A stretch of 64,000 nt of DNA from positions 29,902,501 through 29,966,500 of the forward strand of contig CM027379.1 of assembly GCA_015680905.1 (NCBI GenBank), in the 5' to 3' direction. This DNA is from Coptis chinensis. Taxonomy: Eukaryota; Streptophyta; Magnoliopsida; Ranunculales; Ranunculaceae. Below the pieces are notes generated by a model. That model saw only the letters and a program-made list of their open reading frames with translations. It was not told where the DNA came from and searched no databases. This document shows positions 48,402 to 59,798 of this stretch, piece after piece. Every line of letters begins with the position of its first letter. The first letter of the stretch is position 1. The translations under genes were made by a program, and so were the position numbers.

Positions 48402-48740
48402 CATACACAATCCAACCTACTTACACAATGAACTGAGAGCTAATTTTTTGGGGATGTGATATCTACAACATGATGGAGATCATCTCCAAAGAAAATCAGC
48501 TCCTTTGAACATATTTAACCCTACCAAAAATTGAGTTAAAGTTTTAAATTTATCTTACGGCTCATAATTTTAACACTCTTTTGACAAGACTAGACACATC
48601 CAATTGAGGTGATTTTTTGTGGAGATACTATCCATGGTAGGGAGGTCATCTTTACCAAAAATCAGCCCCTAGTGTAATGTGCAAATTTGTTTTTGGATTC
48701 CATATGTCATTTCTGTATGTCGACGTAGCCAACCTATATA
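48402..48740. mobile_element. scaffold MITE, family A copy 1 (left end missing)
   Basis: Internal scaffold: GGAGATCATCTCC, ATCAGCTCCTTTGAACAT, CTCTTTTGACAAGACTAGAC, then GATTTTTTGTGGAGATAC and ACCAAAAATCAGCCCC. The right end (CATTTCTGTATGTCGACGTA, then GCCAACCTATATA) matches copy 2. The outer left end is absent: the element starts directly against AGGTGTTACA of the LTR-like DNA. Confidence 0.75.
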
Positions 48741-48770
48741 TATCATACGTTGACATACAGAAATGAGATA

Positions 48771-49167
48771 TATAGGTTGGCTACATACGTCAACATACAG
48801 AAATGACATACATAATTGACATAGGCAATTCTACCTACCTACGCGATGAAATAAGAGCTGATTTTCTAGAGATGTGATATCCATAACATGGAGATCATCT
48901 CCGAAAAAAATCAGCTCCTTTGAACATGTCTAACCCTACCAAAAATTGAGTTCAAGTTTGAAATTTATATGACTGTTGAGAATTTTAACACTCTTTTGAC
49001 AAGACTAGACACATCCAATTGAGCTGATTTTTTGTGGAGATATTATCCATGGTAGGGAGGTAATATCTACAAAAAATCAGCCCTTAAAGCAATATGCAAG
49101 TCCGCTTTTGGATTGCGTATGTCAATTCCATATGTCATTTCTGTATGTCGATGTATCCAGCTCCCTA
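48771..49167. mobile_element. scaffold MITE, family A copy 2, complete
   Basis: Inverted ends of about 58 bp: the left has GACATACAGAAATGACATAC and the right its complement, TATGTCATTTCTGTATGTC. The interior repeats copy 1 in the same orientation. It runs into (TA)n on the right. No coding capacity. Confidence 0.85.
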
Positions 49168-49178
49168 TATATATATAT

Positions 49179-49533
49179 CGAGCAAGTTCCGTTTACCATA
49201 CTTTTTATACCATAATATAGTTTATACCACACCCCCTTACAAGATAAATTAAGTGCTAATAGATAACAAAAATTAATCTCATTTGGAAATCTCTAACCCA
49301 GTTAAAAGTTGTTGTAAACTTTGAATTTTTTTGAACGGTTCAGATTTTTCGATTTTGCAATCATCTTTTGACATAGTTAAACATTATCAAATGAGGTGAA
49401 ATTTTATAGAGGTGATCTTCATGGTTAGTTGAACACATTCACAAAAAACTAGGTTATAATTCATGTTGTAGGTAAAGTTGTGGAACATGGTATAAACTAT
49501 GGTATAAAAAGTGTGGTAAATGGAACCTGCTCG
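49179..49533. mobile_element. scaffold MITE, family B copy 1, complete
   Basis: Inverted ends of about 45 bp (CGAGCAAGTTCCGTTTACCA at left, TGGTAAATGGAACCTGCTCG at right). Interior: GGAAATCTCTAACCC, AACGGTTCAGATTTTTCGA, TCTTTTGACATAGTTAAACA, GGTGAAATTTTATAGAGGTG and CACAAAAAACTAGG. It follows a TATATATA run. Confidence 0.85.
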
Positions 49534-49537
49534 TGTA

Positions 49538-49885
49538 TAGGGGTAGATTCCATTTACAACACTTTTTATACAACATTTTATACAATACCCCCCCCCCCAA
49601 ACCCTTTAAGATGATTTAAGGGCTAATATTTTGTGGATAAGATGTTCTCACCATGTATATGATTTCCCAAAAAATCGGGTCATTGGACCATTTCTAAGTT
49701 TGCCAAAAAAGGGTTACAAAATTGATATTTCTAGACAGTTAATAAAAATTCATAGATTGAGAGCAATTTTTCTCATGGTTAGGAGTTTTCAAATGAGTTG
49801 AATTTTTGTGGAGACGATCTCCATGGTCTGAAGATCATATTTACAAATAATCAAGGCTTAGTTCACATTTTCAAGGGGTATTGTA
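49538..49885. mobile_element. scaffold MITE, family C, right end replaced
   Basis: Left end GTAGATTCCATTTACAACAC with a run of 12 C downstream. Interior: CTAATATTTTGTGGATAAG, GGACCATTTCTAAGTTTGCC and AATTTTTGTGGAGACGATCT. Its right inverted end begins GGGGTATTGTA and then passes directly into family D. Confidence 0.7.
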
Positions 49886-50203
49886 TTGACAGCTTATCTT
49901 GACATCCAAAACCTAAAAGTGAATTTGTACATTAAACTAAGGGCTGATTTTTGGTAGAAAAGATCTTCCTATCTTGGATAGAATCTCCACCAAAACTCGT
50001 CTCAAATTATGGACAGTTAGATAAATATTGAACTTAAACACAACTTTTGACAAGGTTAGACATGTTCAAATGTCTTGATAATTTGTGGAGATAATATCTA
50101 TTGTATGGAGAATATATTCCCAAAAAATCAGCTCTTAGTTCATTGTATAACTTGTGGATGTCAAGATAAGCTATCAAAATAAACTGTCAAGGTAGCCAGC
50201 CCC
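49886..50203. mobile_element. scaffold MITE, family D, left end shortened
   Basis: Inverted ends TTGACAGCTTATCTTGACAT and ATGTCAAGATAAGCTATCAA. The right end extends to GTAGCCAGCCCC before (TA)n; the left lacks the matching outer part and abuts family C. Interior: ACAACTTTTGACAAGGTTAG, TAATTTGTGGAGATAATATC and CCAAAAAATCAGCTC. Confidence 0.7.
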
Positions 50204-50217
50204 ATATATATATATAT

Positions 50218-50573
50218 AGGGGAGGGATCCGTTTACCATGATTTTTTATACCATGGTTTATACCACGCCCCTTTACAAGATGAGTTAAAAGCTAATATTT
50301 TGTGGATATAATCTTCTAACTATGGGTGGATTTTCCACAAAAATTCGGCTCATTTGAAAATCTATAACCTATTTAAAAATTGTTGACAACTTTAAATTTT
50401 TTAACGGCTTAGATTTTTCGATTTTGCAATCATCTTTTGACAATGTTAAACACCATCAAATGAGCTGAAATTTTGTGGAAGTGATAGTCATGGTTTGTCG
50501 GACATATCCACAAAAAATTAGGTTTTTGTTCGTCTTGTGGGTGAAATTGCGGGCTATGGTACAAACCATGGTA
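50218..50573. mobile_element. scaffold MITE, family B copy 2
   Basis: Same family as 49,179-49,533: left end GATCCGTTTACCATG, shared AGATTTTTCGATTTTGCAAT and TCAAATGAGCTGAAATTTTG. The right inverted end is short and passes into (TA)n at CCATGGTATATATA. Confidence 0.8.
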
Positions 50574-50589
50574 TATATATATATATAAT

Positions 50590-50849
50590 CAACACATTTC
50601 CTAGGACTGCATTCTTTGGGTTATAATCAGGCCCGGCCTAGGGCCCAGTGTTGCCTAAGGCCATGCATAGGGCCCCCAAAAATAAATGAAAATCAAAGCC
50701 CCCTTCTACTAATAAAAGCTCACTATAGTTTAGAAAAAGTTCAATTTGCGGAGAGCTTGTATTGGGCCCATTGGAATTCAGGTCCGGCCTTGGTTATAAT
50801 ATTGGCCCCAACTTGGTCGTTGGACAAGAGGTGTATCAAGAGAGATTGA
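50590..50849. mobile_element. possible hAT-like fragment
   Basis: CAGGCCCGGCCTAGGGCCC near 50,628 and CAGGTCCGGCCTTGG near 50,779 resemble the CAGGGCCGG ends of plant hAT elements, but as direct rather than clearly inverted copies. The ORF across it has no recognisable family. Confidence 0.3.
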
Positions 50850-51320
50850 TCCATGACTTGTAGATAGTAAAATCTTTCTTTCATGATCAACCACTGCAAA
50901 CCCGAGAACAAATAGTCCACCTCGGACGAGCAAGGTGACCATGTACATGAATCAAGGTCGTATACCTCAGCTTAAGGGTTTGTAACATGAGCTTCGTCAT
51001 ACAATCCAAACACGTAAATCTTGTTACCAAAAGTTACTGCTTTGAAAAGATACCTATCCCATGGAATCATTATGGATTTATTGGCGAGGTCACAATAATG
51101 GACATTTTTTGTACCAGTGACAACAGTGTCAGTATCATACCCCCAAATAGGAATATTCTAGAGCGCCATGTGGCACAGGCAAAACCCATAGCGAGATCAA
51201 GATCCGACAAGTCAGAAATCGGATCATTCACCTGTTGTTCTCTCCTTTTCCTCTTACCAAGCCTCGAAACCCTATTAAGAGGAACGAGGAACTTGGATCG
51301 ATTGCTGATGAAATCCTAGG
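50850..51320 (-). pseudogene. kelch-repeat (F-box/kelch-type) gene fragment
   Basis: On the minus strand short blocks typical of kelch propeller blades appear in more than one frame: WRSRIFLFGG, then NKSIMIPWDRYLFKAVTFGN leading to KIYVFGLYDEAHV, then DLDSCTWS. The spacing resembles plant F-box/kelch proteins, which act as substrate receptors of SCF ubiquitin ligases. No F-box or start codon is seen, and at least one frame shift and a stop interrupt it. Confidence 0.45.
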
Positions 51321-53312
51321 CTGGATTTTATGGGCCCACTACACTTATATCTGGAGGCCCAAATTATAACTGTTACAGCTGGCAACTACTGAGTACTGAC
51401 AAATGTCCATTCTCATGGAGCTTTAACGTACCACTACACTATGAAACGTTGAGAAGAAGCAATAATGGAAGCAAACAATGAAGAGGGAAGAGGTGGGAAA
51501 AGAGGAAAGTACCCAAATTATCCAACAGCTAAAATGTTAGTTCGTCAAGCCGTCAGTAATGAAGGTGAAACGGAGAAAAACAAATCTGATAATCAACCGA
51601 ACAGTCAACAAGATTGACTCTTCATTAGAGTAATAACAACGGTGATGATTGCATGGGGCTCTTGCCATCATTCAAATCACCTTAAATGAAACGTAGTTTG
51701 CATTAGCGAATAGCGAATATGTTGCACTTCATGCGACTGTGGAGAAATGTATGTCGGTATGTGTTAGCTAAGTGGTCCAGATACTAGTATATTAATTAGC
51801 TATGTAGTGGTATGATTGAATAATTGATAGAAAAAAATGTGCATGTGGTTGCTGACGAAGTTCTACTTCTATTTGTTTCTTTCTCTCTTTGTTTTTTTTT
51901 TTTACATTTACATTCTTTATTAGTTAAATTTCCTAGCTTAAATTAAACGTATACTAATCAGGTAACAAGGAATACTAAAATATACTATGTTCATTGTTCA
52001 TTCAGCTAGACTCCATCTTTTTACATTGTGCTGATGTTCATACATTCACCACTCACAGGAATAAAATTTTCACCATCTGCATGATTGGGGGTGGATTTGG
52101 TTGTAAACTTGTAATAGATCCCTGTCATTTTCACGTTCCAAGTTTCAAAATTGTACAATGGCAGTTGCAGCAAAGAGCAATGGGTCTTTATCAGAAACCT
52201 TGCAGTAATGAATGAAACAAGGCCCATTCGGATTGTGATCGAATGCTGAAGTAACGATAGTTTTACATGGGCCCATGTAAAAGAAGGTACGCTCTACGCA
52301 TCCAATCAGTTAGAGTCCAAAAACATTTGTGCCCCGTGACTGTGGTAGGCCCACCAAATTTTACGATTTGCGAAAGTGGTTTTGTTTACAACGAAAAGTG
52401 GTTAATAAATTTGTGGACATACATTTGAATGTATAGGAACAGTTGATTTGATTTCTTATAGGAGTTACATTCTCTATACTGAACGTACTTCGAGATCACA
52501 ATGTTGAGTTTGAGCTGAACTATGATGCTTCCTGTTGAGTTACAGTACATTCTCTGAACTCGATCTATGTCTCTATATATTACATATACACTAATAGATG
52601 TGAAGGTTATGTGTGGTTAAAGAAGTTAAAACAGTCAAATTTTGATTTCTCCAGTGATAGAATTTTAGTTTTTACACTTCATCCGAAACTCGTAGCTAGC
52701 TACCTTTCTTGATGTGGTTCAAAAGCTACTTTAGATTTTTGTTGTGTATGAATGTGAGTTGTGATTATTTGTGAATTGAAATCTAGTGAACATGTCCTCC
52801 ATCAATTGTCCCTTTCACCGTGTACAAGGAAATGTGGCCCACTAGTGAGAAAGTGAGTGGGTTGATTTCGTTCATTGTCCTCGTACGTTGCCTTGAGTGC
52901 AACATTTCTTCCTTTTCTGTATCAAAATGACCGTTTGACATCTTAGTTCCCTGTCTCCCAAATGCAAATATTTTATCTAAAATGTTAGGTCAATCGATTG
53001 CAAGCTTTTGACACGTTTGGAACATAATTCAATTGTTATCTGTACTTATTTTGCCGTTCATCTATGGTTTTCCATTTCTGGTTACCGGGTTCATTTTAAT
53101 TGTCCTTAAGTTCTACTTTGTCCAATTGTCCGTGAGGGGCCACCATGTGGTTCATCTATGTCTTTCAAAGCTTCAATCGTTGTTTTTCACTCAATCATCT
53201 CTCTGTAACAGTCTTGATGGATATCACCTCTATAATGCAAGGGACCGCATTTTTCCACGCTCAGTTTTGTCACCTCCACGGTTTTACAAAGTTAAATGAC
53301 AAGAATAACGGG
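51321..53312. other. intergenic, nothing recognised
   Basis: No convincing exon. The ORFs at 51,994-52,215 (plus) and 53,033-53,299 (plus) lack family features and context. Confidence 0.3.
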
Positions 53313-54050
53313 TTGTTTGTTTAGTGCTGAATAATTAGTTTTCAGCATTCAGCAACTTGTTTGTTTTTATTTTCTATTCAGTATATAGCTCCAATTTTAG
53401 TTTTCAGCGTTCCGCGGCAATCTTTTTCCTAAATGTGGAATCTATTTGTTTTAGCTGCCTAATTCCAGTAGTGCCCTTTCATTTTCAACCATGTTAGAGA
53501 GAGAGAAACACGAAATACAATGGGGTTTTCCTCCGTTTTTGAGAGAGTGAGATGAACAATTGGGTTCTCTAGATCGATAATGGGATGGGTGGGTATATGA
53601 TACAATGGTCTTGCTTACATGTTACAAGTTATGACAACTAATTAAAAAGCAAAACCCATTCCATTGTTTTTTAAAAAAGAAAAATGAGCCAATGAAAATT
53701 TTTCTACAACAAATTGGTAACTTGCCCACATTTTTCTAACTAATTATCTGAAAATAAAAATAAATAGATAAATAATGCATTTATTTTCACTTCTATAATA
53801 ATAACCTGTAATTTAATTTAACTTGGTATTTTCATATCTTTTGTTTTTATAAACAATCAAGTTGTGTTCAAAATATATAACAATGGGTGAAATTGTCCAA
53901 ATGATGATTTATATTCAATATCCAGAGCCAGATCATTTTGACAGAAAACAAATATGTATTTCAGAGTTCAACATTCAACATTCATAAGATGGGTCATTTA
54001 GCATTTAGTATTCAGAGGCTCAGAAAAACAAGCGAGACCCCATGACTGTG
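53313..54050. mobile_element. hAT-like non-autonomous element
   Basis: The left end reads GGTTGTTTGTTTAGTGCTGA and the right end, on the other strand, GGGGTCTCGCTTGTTTTTCT followed by CTGAATACTAAATGCTAAAT, so the ends are imperfect inverted repeats with repeated GCTGAAT motifs. The same end type occurs near 26,757. No transposase. Boundaries are approximate. Confidence 0.45.
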
Positions 54051-54404
54051 GTTCATCTCCAGATCCGAAAATACATAGAACACTTACTCTTCCTATAACA
54101 ACCCCAATTTTTAAACTAGAAAATTAGTTTAAGGGAGTCGGTAAATAATTGTTTGGACTCCAAAGCCATAGGCATAATATTTTTAGTTTCTACACCAAAA
54201 CCATAATTTGTCACATTAACCATTTTTTACAACAATTGACAAAAATACCATCTTTTTAATTATTTGCACCTATTGAACAACTATATTTTCTCTCCCATAA
54301 TCTCTAAAATTTCATAAATTTTAAAATGCATTTGAAAATAAACATTTTGTATTGCATTTTAACTCAACATTTTAAAATTCATTAAGTTATTTTGATCTCA
54401 ATGT

Positions 54405-54945
54405 TTTACAATGCATTTTAAAATATTATAATTCACTTATAACTAACCACCTGCTTTGCATTTTAAAATGGATATGGTGTATCACAAATTAAACTTGTCA
54501 ACACTAGAACTTAAGCATAAACCTTAAACCTCTACACACTAAACCCTAAATCCCTGTAAACTAGACCCTAAGAGTAAACTTTAAACCCCAATAGACTATA
54601 CCCTAATCTTGAACCCTAAAAACCTCTAGACACTAAATCTTAAGTGCATAAACCCTAAACCTTGAGACACCGAATCATAAACCCCTATAAAGTAGACCCT
54701 AAGGTTAAACCCTAAACCTCTAGACACTAAACCCTAAATCAAGTCATTGCATTTCATATTAGTTGGTCAGAACTACTAATTAATAAAATGCATTTTGTGT
54801 ATACACTTTAAAATGCATATCATTATGCATATACATTTTAAAATCCATTAGTAGTTTAAAATAAGTTTACTACATTGGTAGTTTATATTTGTACATATGC
54901 ATTTAAAAATGCAAAACAGGTGGTTATAATTGAATTATATTGTTT
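54405..54945. repeat. inverted repeat enclosing a telomere-like stretch
   Basis: AACCACCTGCTTTGCATTTT near 54,445 is matched in inverse by AAATGCAAAACAGGTGGTT near 54,905. Between them, about 54,515-54,740, lie many degenerate copies of the plant telomere unit (AAACCCTAAA, ACCCTAAACCTCTAGACAC). Spacing is irregular, so it is not a clean telomere array. Confidence 0.6.
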
Positions 54946-55140
54946 TTAGTGAAAATATTTAATTTGGTAGTAATATAAGGGTAAAAAAGAGAATGAAATG
55001 GTTACAAATCTCAATAACTAAATTATCCACTTCCTAAAAATGTTGGTAGTTATAGATAACACTTTTGAATTTTGTTTTTTCCCTTGTACAAGTAGTTTTC
55101 ACTATATAAAAAAGGTAAGTAGTAGTAAATCTATAAAATA

Positions 55141-56127
55141 ATACTCCTCAATCTTTTAAGTGTAACTTTTTCTAAAAGAGGCTACTTAACACAATTTCTT
55201 GATTTTTAAACAATGTAAACTATATTATTTAGATTGAAACTAATTATTTTGAAGTCTGGCATGTTACAAATTTTGTTTCTCTATAGTGGAACATTATATT
55301 CTTGTTGTTGTTGATTTTATGAAGTATATTATTTGAATTTGTTATTAGAACTTTTGTGGGTATTTAAGAATCATTTTGGGCTTGAAAACATTATTAAAAT
55401 GTACCAATTCAATTCATATATGTATGGACCTCGAGTGTTTTTAGACCCATTTGAGGCCCATAGGTCGCTAAACATACTTAAACTTTTGAATAAAAAAAAC
55501 CTATGAATTTCCTCTATAAAAACCTTCTTATTCAAACCCAAAACCCTAGTCTACATTAAAAATAAGAATATTGTTGATTGAAAGAAAGAGAATAATAAAA
55601 AGAAAAAGGATTGGAGAAATGAAACTTTGATAATATTTTATTAGCATTCAATCCAAAGTGAGTAGACATTATTTATTTATTTTGTAGTGATATTGTGTTA
55701 AGAGAATTTATATTATATTATTATTGTTTTGTTTAGATTGTAATTTCTAATACACAATCGATATATGAGAACATAAAAATCAAATTTTGGATTGTTTATT
55801 GAAAACTATCAGTAAATCTTTGTCTTTGTTTATTATCTATAAAGAGTGGCTATTAATCACTCGTCTATCATTCCAAACGGAAAACAGCTAGCCTTCATGT
55901 CTTGTAGAAAATTTAATTTGGAACAACTTTTCTAAAATAGCGTTTTATGAGTTACGTTTATGCATCATTTGATTCAGAAATCTCGATTTTCGTATTGTTA
56001 TATGAAACTAGATTTTTAGTAATATGTAAATAATTTTAATTATAAAATCTTCTGTAATTCAAAACATAAAACTACCCGTGAGCTAAGTCATAGGAAATCG
56101 TACTTTGAACAACTTCTGTGAAATAGT

Positions 56128-56132
<5 letters not shown>
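55141..56132. other. AT-rich intergenic DNA, nothing recognised
   Basis: Contains a possible TATAAAAA near 55,516 followed by AAAACCCTAG, but no gene follows that I can read. Confidence 0.25.

Positions 56133-56187
<55 letters not shown>
56133..56187. repeat. (TA)n microsatellite
   Basis: About 27 TA dinucleotides immediately beside the MITE at 56,205-56,577. Confidence 0.95.
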
Positions 56188-56190
<3 letters not shown>

Positions 56191-56204
56191 TTATTCTCTA
56201 AAAA

Positions 56205-56577
56205 GTAGCTACTTAAGTTAACTTAAAATAAGTATGTAGGTAAAACTTCACCTAGAAAATGAATTCAACCCCAATGTTTTATGGATATGATATACTCACT
56301 ATAAAGATCATATCCATACAATTTCAGCTCATTTAAAAATCTCTAACATTGGCAAAAATTTATTGCAAAAACTCGACATTTCTGGACCGTTAGATTTATT
56401 TTTAAAGATGACAACGATTTTTATCTATATTAGAGGTTTCCAAATTAGCTGAAATTTTGCGGAGATGATCTTTATGGTGAGTGCTTCATAACCCAAAAAA
56501 AAAAAAGCAGGTTTGAATTCATTTTATAGGTGAAGTTTTACTTACATACTTATTTTAAATTAACTTCAGTAGTTACC
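56205..56577. mobile_element. scaffold MITE, family E
   Basis: Inverted ends of about 60 bp share AAAATAAGTATGTA and AAAACTTCACCTA (left) with their complements on the right. Interior is the same plan as families A-D: CTCATTTAAAAATCTCTAAC, GGACCGTTAGATTT, CAAATTAGCTGAAATTTTGC and GGAGATGATCTTTATGG. Flanked by (TA)n on both sides. Confidence 0.8.
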
Positions 56578-56829
56578 ATATATATATAGGGGTGGGATAG
56601 AGGCATAATTATTGTAGCCACATTCTAGGCACAGTGAATTCAAACCATTGATCTGTAGCAAATCCTACGGACATAGTCTATTCTACATTGCCAAATCGAA
56701 ATAAACGAAATTTTAGAAAAACAAAATTTTGCAAAACAAAAAACATGAAATAAACAAAAAATCGTGTTTACCTTCTTCTCCAAAATTAGATCGAGAATTT
56801 TTCTACCCTCTTCTCTCCAGAATTCAAGA

Positions 56830-58174
56830 GTAGGTTCTCTCTTTGGGCTGTGTGCTTCTTTCGTTCGAGGTAATTTCTCTATTTCTCATTAACTTCTCTA
56901 TTAACGTACTGTTTTCACAAGATTGGTATATTTTGAATTTTGAGGAACTGAATGTTATGGAGTAATTAGGTAATTTTATTGATTGTGGTTGGCTAATGAA
57001 ACATTCTGCATGAGTTATTTGCAGGAATGGACGACTCCATATTGATTGATGAAGTTGGAGAGCAGGAAGAATATGGTTCAGGTGAGCTAATGTTTTTATT
57101 TTTGAATTCTACCAACGAATTCAATACTGTATTATTGTACCGTGTTAGTTTTTTTTGTTTTTTTTTTTGACGTGCACACATTTATTTGCAGTACCCGAGC
57201 CTTCTGCGGCATTTTCTTCCTCTGTTCAACCTCTGGAGTTTGAAGTGGAAGTGGAAATTGTGAAGCCACCATGTTTGGGAATGTGTTTTGAAACTATTGA
57301 GACTGCAAAACAATTCTATATAGATTACGGAAAATCGTTTGGATTTAGTCCCGTAATTCGAAGCTCTGAAAAATCGTTTTCTCATTCGGATGAAGTTAGC
57401 AGTTGTTAAATGACTTGCGAGCAATTTGGGATTTATAGAGATTGAAGAGGCAAAAATAAGAATATGGATGGAACTGAGAAATAAGTGAGAAAAAGAAACA
57501 CAAATACAGTTAAATGTGGGTGCCTTGCTTCAATGAGGGTGACAAAGCAAAATAGTAGAATCTGAAAAGTGGTGAAATTTAGTTGCGAGCACAATCACAG
57601 CCTGGTTAGTCCGACAAAAAGGATACGTATGTATGCTAATAGAAATATGCCTGCTGCAACTAAGATGTTGATTGGCTCATTTCATGATGGTGGTGTACCT
57701 GTGAATAAAGTTGTTGATATACTTGACGGAGTACAAACTGGTTTTGATGATAGGGATTGTTGGAACCATTTGGGACCCTCGAAAGAATACAAGAAACCGG
57801 TGAGAGGTGATGCTACCGCGGTGCTTCATTTTTTCAAGAAGAAAAGTATAGAGGATCATAATTTCTTTTATGCAATACAGATATATCATGAAGCAAGGGC
57901 CATTAATTTTTTCTGGGTAGATGGTCGGTCGCGTACACAGTTTCAATATTTTGGTGACGTGGTTTTCTTTGACACCACATATCGTAAGAATGTATATGAA
58001 ATGCCATTTTCCCCATTTAATGGAGTTAACCACCATATGCAATCAATCCAATTTGGTTGTGCACTACTTTTGGATGAAACAGAATATTCTTTTCAGTGGG
58101 TTTTTGAGACTTGGCTTGGAGCTATGGGCGGACGTGCCCCATCTGCAATTATCACAGATCAAGATAAAGCTATG
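56830..58174 (+). pseudogene. second FAR1-related / MULE transposase gene, truncated by an LTR insertion
   Basis: A likely untranslated first exon ends with GT near 56,870. A second exon from 57,025 carries the ATG (57,027) and MDDSILIDEVGEQEEYGS, with GT at 57,082. A third from 57,192 reads VPEPSAAFSSS and then GMCFETIETAKQFYIDYGKS, the start of a FAR1 domain, with a stop at 57,407-57,409. Further on come NTVKCGCLASMRVTK, FSCEHNHSLVSPTKRIRM and the MULE core: INFFWVDGRSRTQFQYFGDV, FFDTTYRKN, SIQFGCALLLDETEYSF and AIITDQDKAM. The ORF then meets a TGA that belongs to an LTR starting at 58,175, so half the transposase and the SWIM finger are missing. It is closely similar to the gene at 21.7-23.6 kb. 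Confidence 0.8.
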
Positions 58175-59798
58175 TGATATCTTTCACTTTTCGGTATATA
58201 GATACAAAATATTTATTTCGTTCAGAGTAGACTCAAGTCCTTACTCACGTCTTCTTGCGTTTAGTTGAAGAGGGATTTGAACCAACCTAAATTCTAGGAC
58301 CACTTACATCTTTCTTATACTCTTAGTAGGGAAACTAGTGAGTAAGATTTATTTGGATTACTAGCTAAGTTTAGTTTTATTATTTAAATCCTAACGGACG
58401 CTTAAACATGCAAAATACAACAAATGACGATAAAAATATAAGATTTTCCTAAGATATTCAAGAGAAAGAAAAGGTGGAAGATCATTCCACTCATGCGAGG
58501 TCTTATAAACTTCTCTTAAAGTTGGATTACTATCTTCTCTAAGCTGTTTAGGGTTCATTATCAAACCTGAACTGGCTTAATCGTCAATCCCTAGTGAAAT
58601 GGACTCATCTCTAAATCCATTTCCCTAGCATAAGAAGTTGAACTGGGTTTCATCTTTGAAATCCCATCTCAACTCCTAGACTCATACAACATAATCCTGT
58701 TAACTATGAAAATAAAAGACTAGAGATAACTCGCGCGCGCGGCTAGCCCAGGCATAAAAAGGGAGGCGCATGCGAGTCCTTCTAAATTTCTAGGTCTCAA
58801 GTTTGGCCGGACACTACCATTTTGGGGTAGTGTGCTATATGTGCCCTTAAGTCCAAGTAGTGAATCCTATTTCTAAGAAATTTTAACGAATCCTCTCATG
58901 AGCTTCATTAATCCTCCACCTTAGAGGATTTCAGCTCATGATCCTTGGATTGATTTCAAGTTACAAGATAGAAAGTAACAAGAGATAGAAAGAAAGAAAA
59001 GAATGTAAAACAAACTGATTACCTAAGTAAAAATAAATAAATTTTATTAGAAACTAGAAAGTGTTTCCACCATTAACAATGTTTCAAGTTTTTTCTAAAA
59101 AAAACTAAAAACTACTCTCCAAAAGATAAAGACTAGGAATTTAAATGGAACAAGAGTCAAGGCAATCAATGTAATGCATCCCCCCTTGTTTTGTTTTCTT
59201 CTCCATTTGAGAGAAATCTCATTTCCTCCCACGTGAAACACCAAACCACATTTACTTCCTTCTTACCCATACAATCCACAACAAAATGACACTTATCTTT
59301 TTTCCACTATTAACACCTAATCTCATCTAACTTTATTAACTACATGCAAGATGTCAGTTTTGCACTAATTATTTGCACCTTTGTTTTGACTTGTATGATG
59401 ACTCATCAAATCTTGTGGGCCTGCATAGTGGGTCCACATGCAGTCCAGTGGCGGTCCGGTCTTTTGGCAATTTCACAACTTCCCGCCTATGCGTAGAGTT
59501 CACCGCACTGATCGTTTGAGCAACTCACTTGTCGCATTCAGAGTCCTAGTTCAAGAGGTAGGAGCTTCATAAGTTTGATGTTTCTGTGCGGATTTGTTGG
59601 GCTTCAGATGGGCTTAATTGGAAAGCTTATGTACACTCCCTATTCCGTGTTTAAATGCTAGCTTTATCATTATTTGTACGTTAGTTGCTCCAATCTACAA
59701 AAACACGAAAATGCGATTATTTCATGATTATTAAACACAAAATTAACCGAAATATTATGTCTCTATGGGGTTTATAGTACAGTTTTGGGTGTTTATCA
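58175..59798 (-). repeat. 3' LTR of the element cutting the second FAR1-like gene
   Basis: Runs from TGATAAACACCCAAAACTG (at 59,798 in element sense) to GAAAGATATCA (at 58,175), about 1.62 kb, TG...CA bounded. The left edge falls exactly where FAR1 homology stops. Confidence 0.6.

Noticed and set aside
53033-53299. 88-residue ORF with hydrophobic N terminus as a secreted peptide gene
   Set aside because: No family, no context and AT-rich surroundings; a hydrophobic stretch alone is expected by chance.
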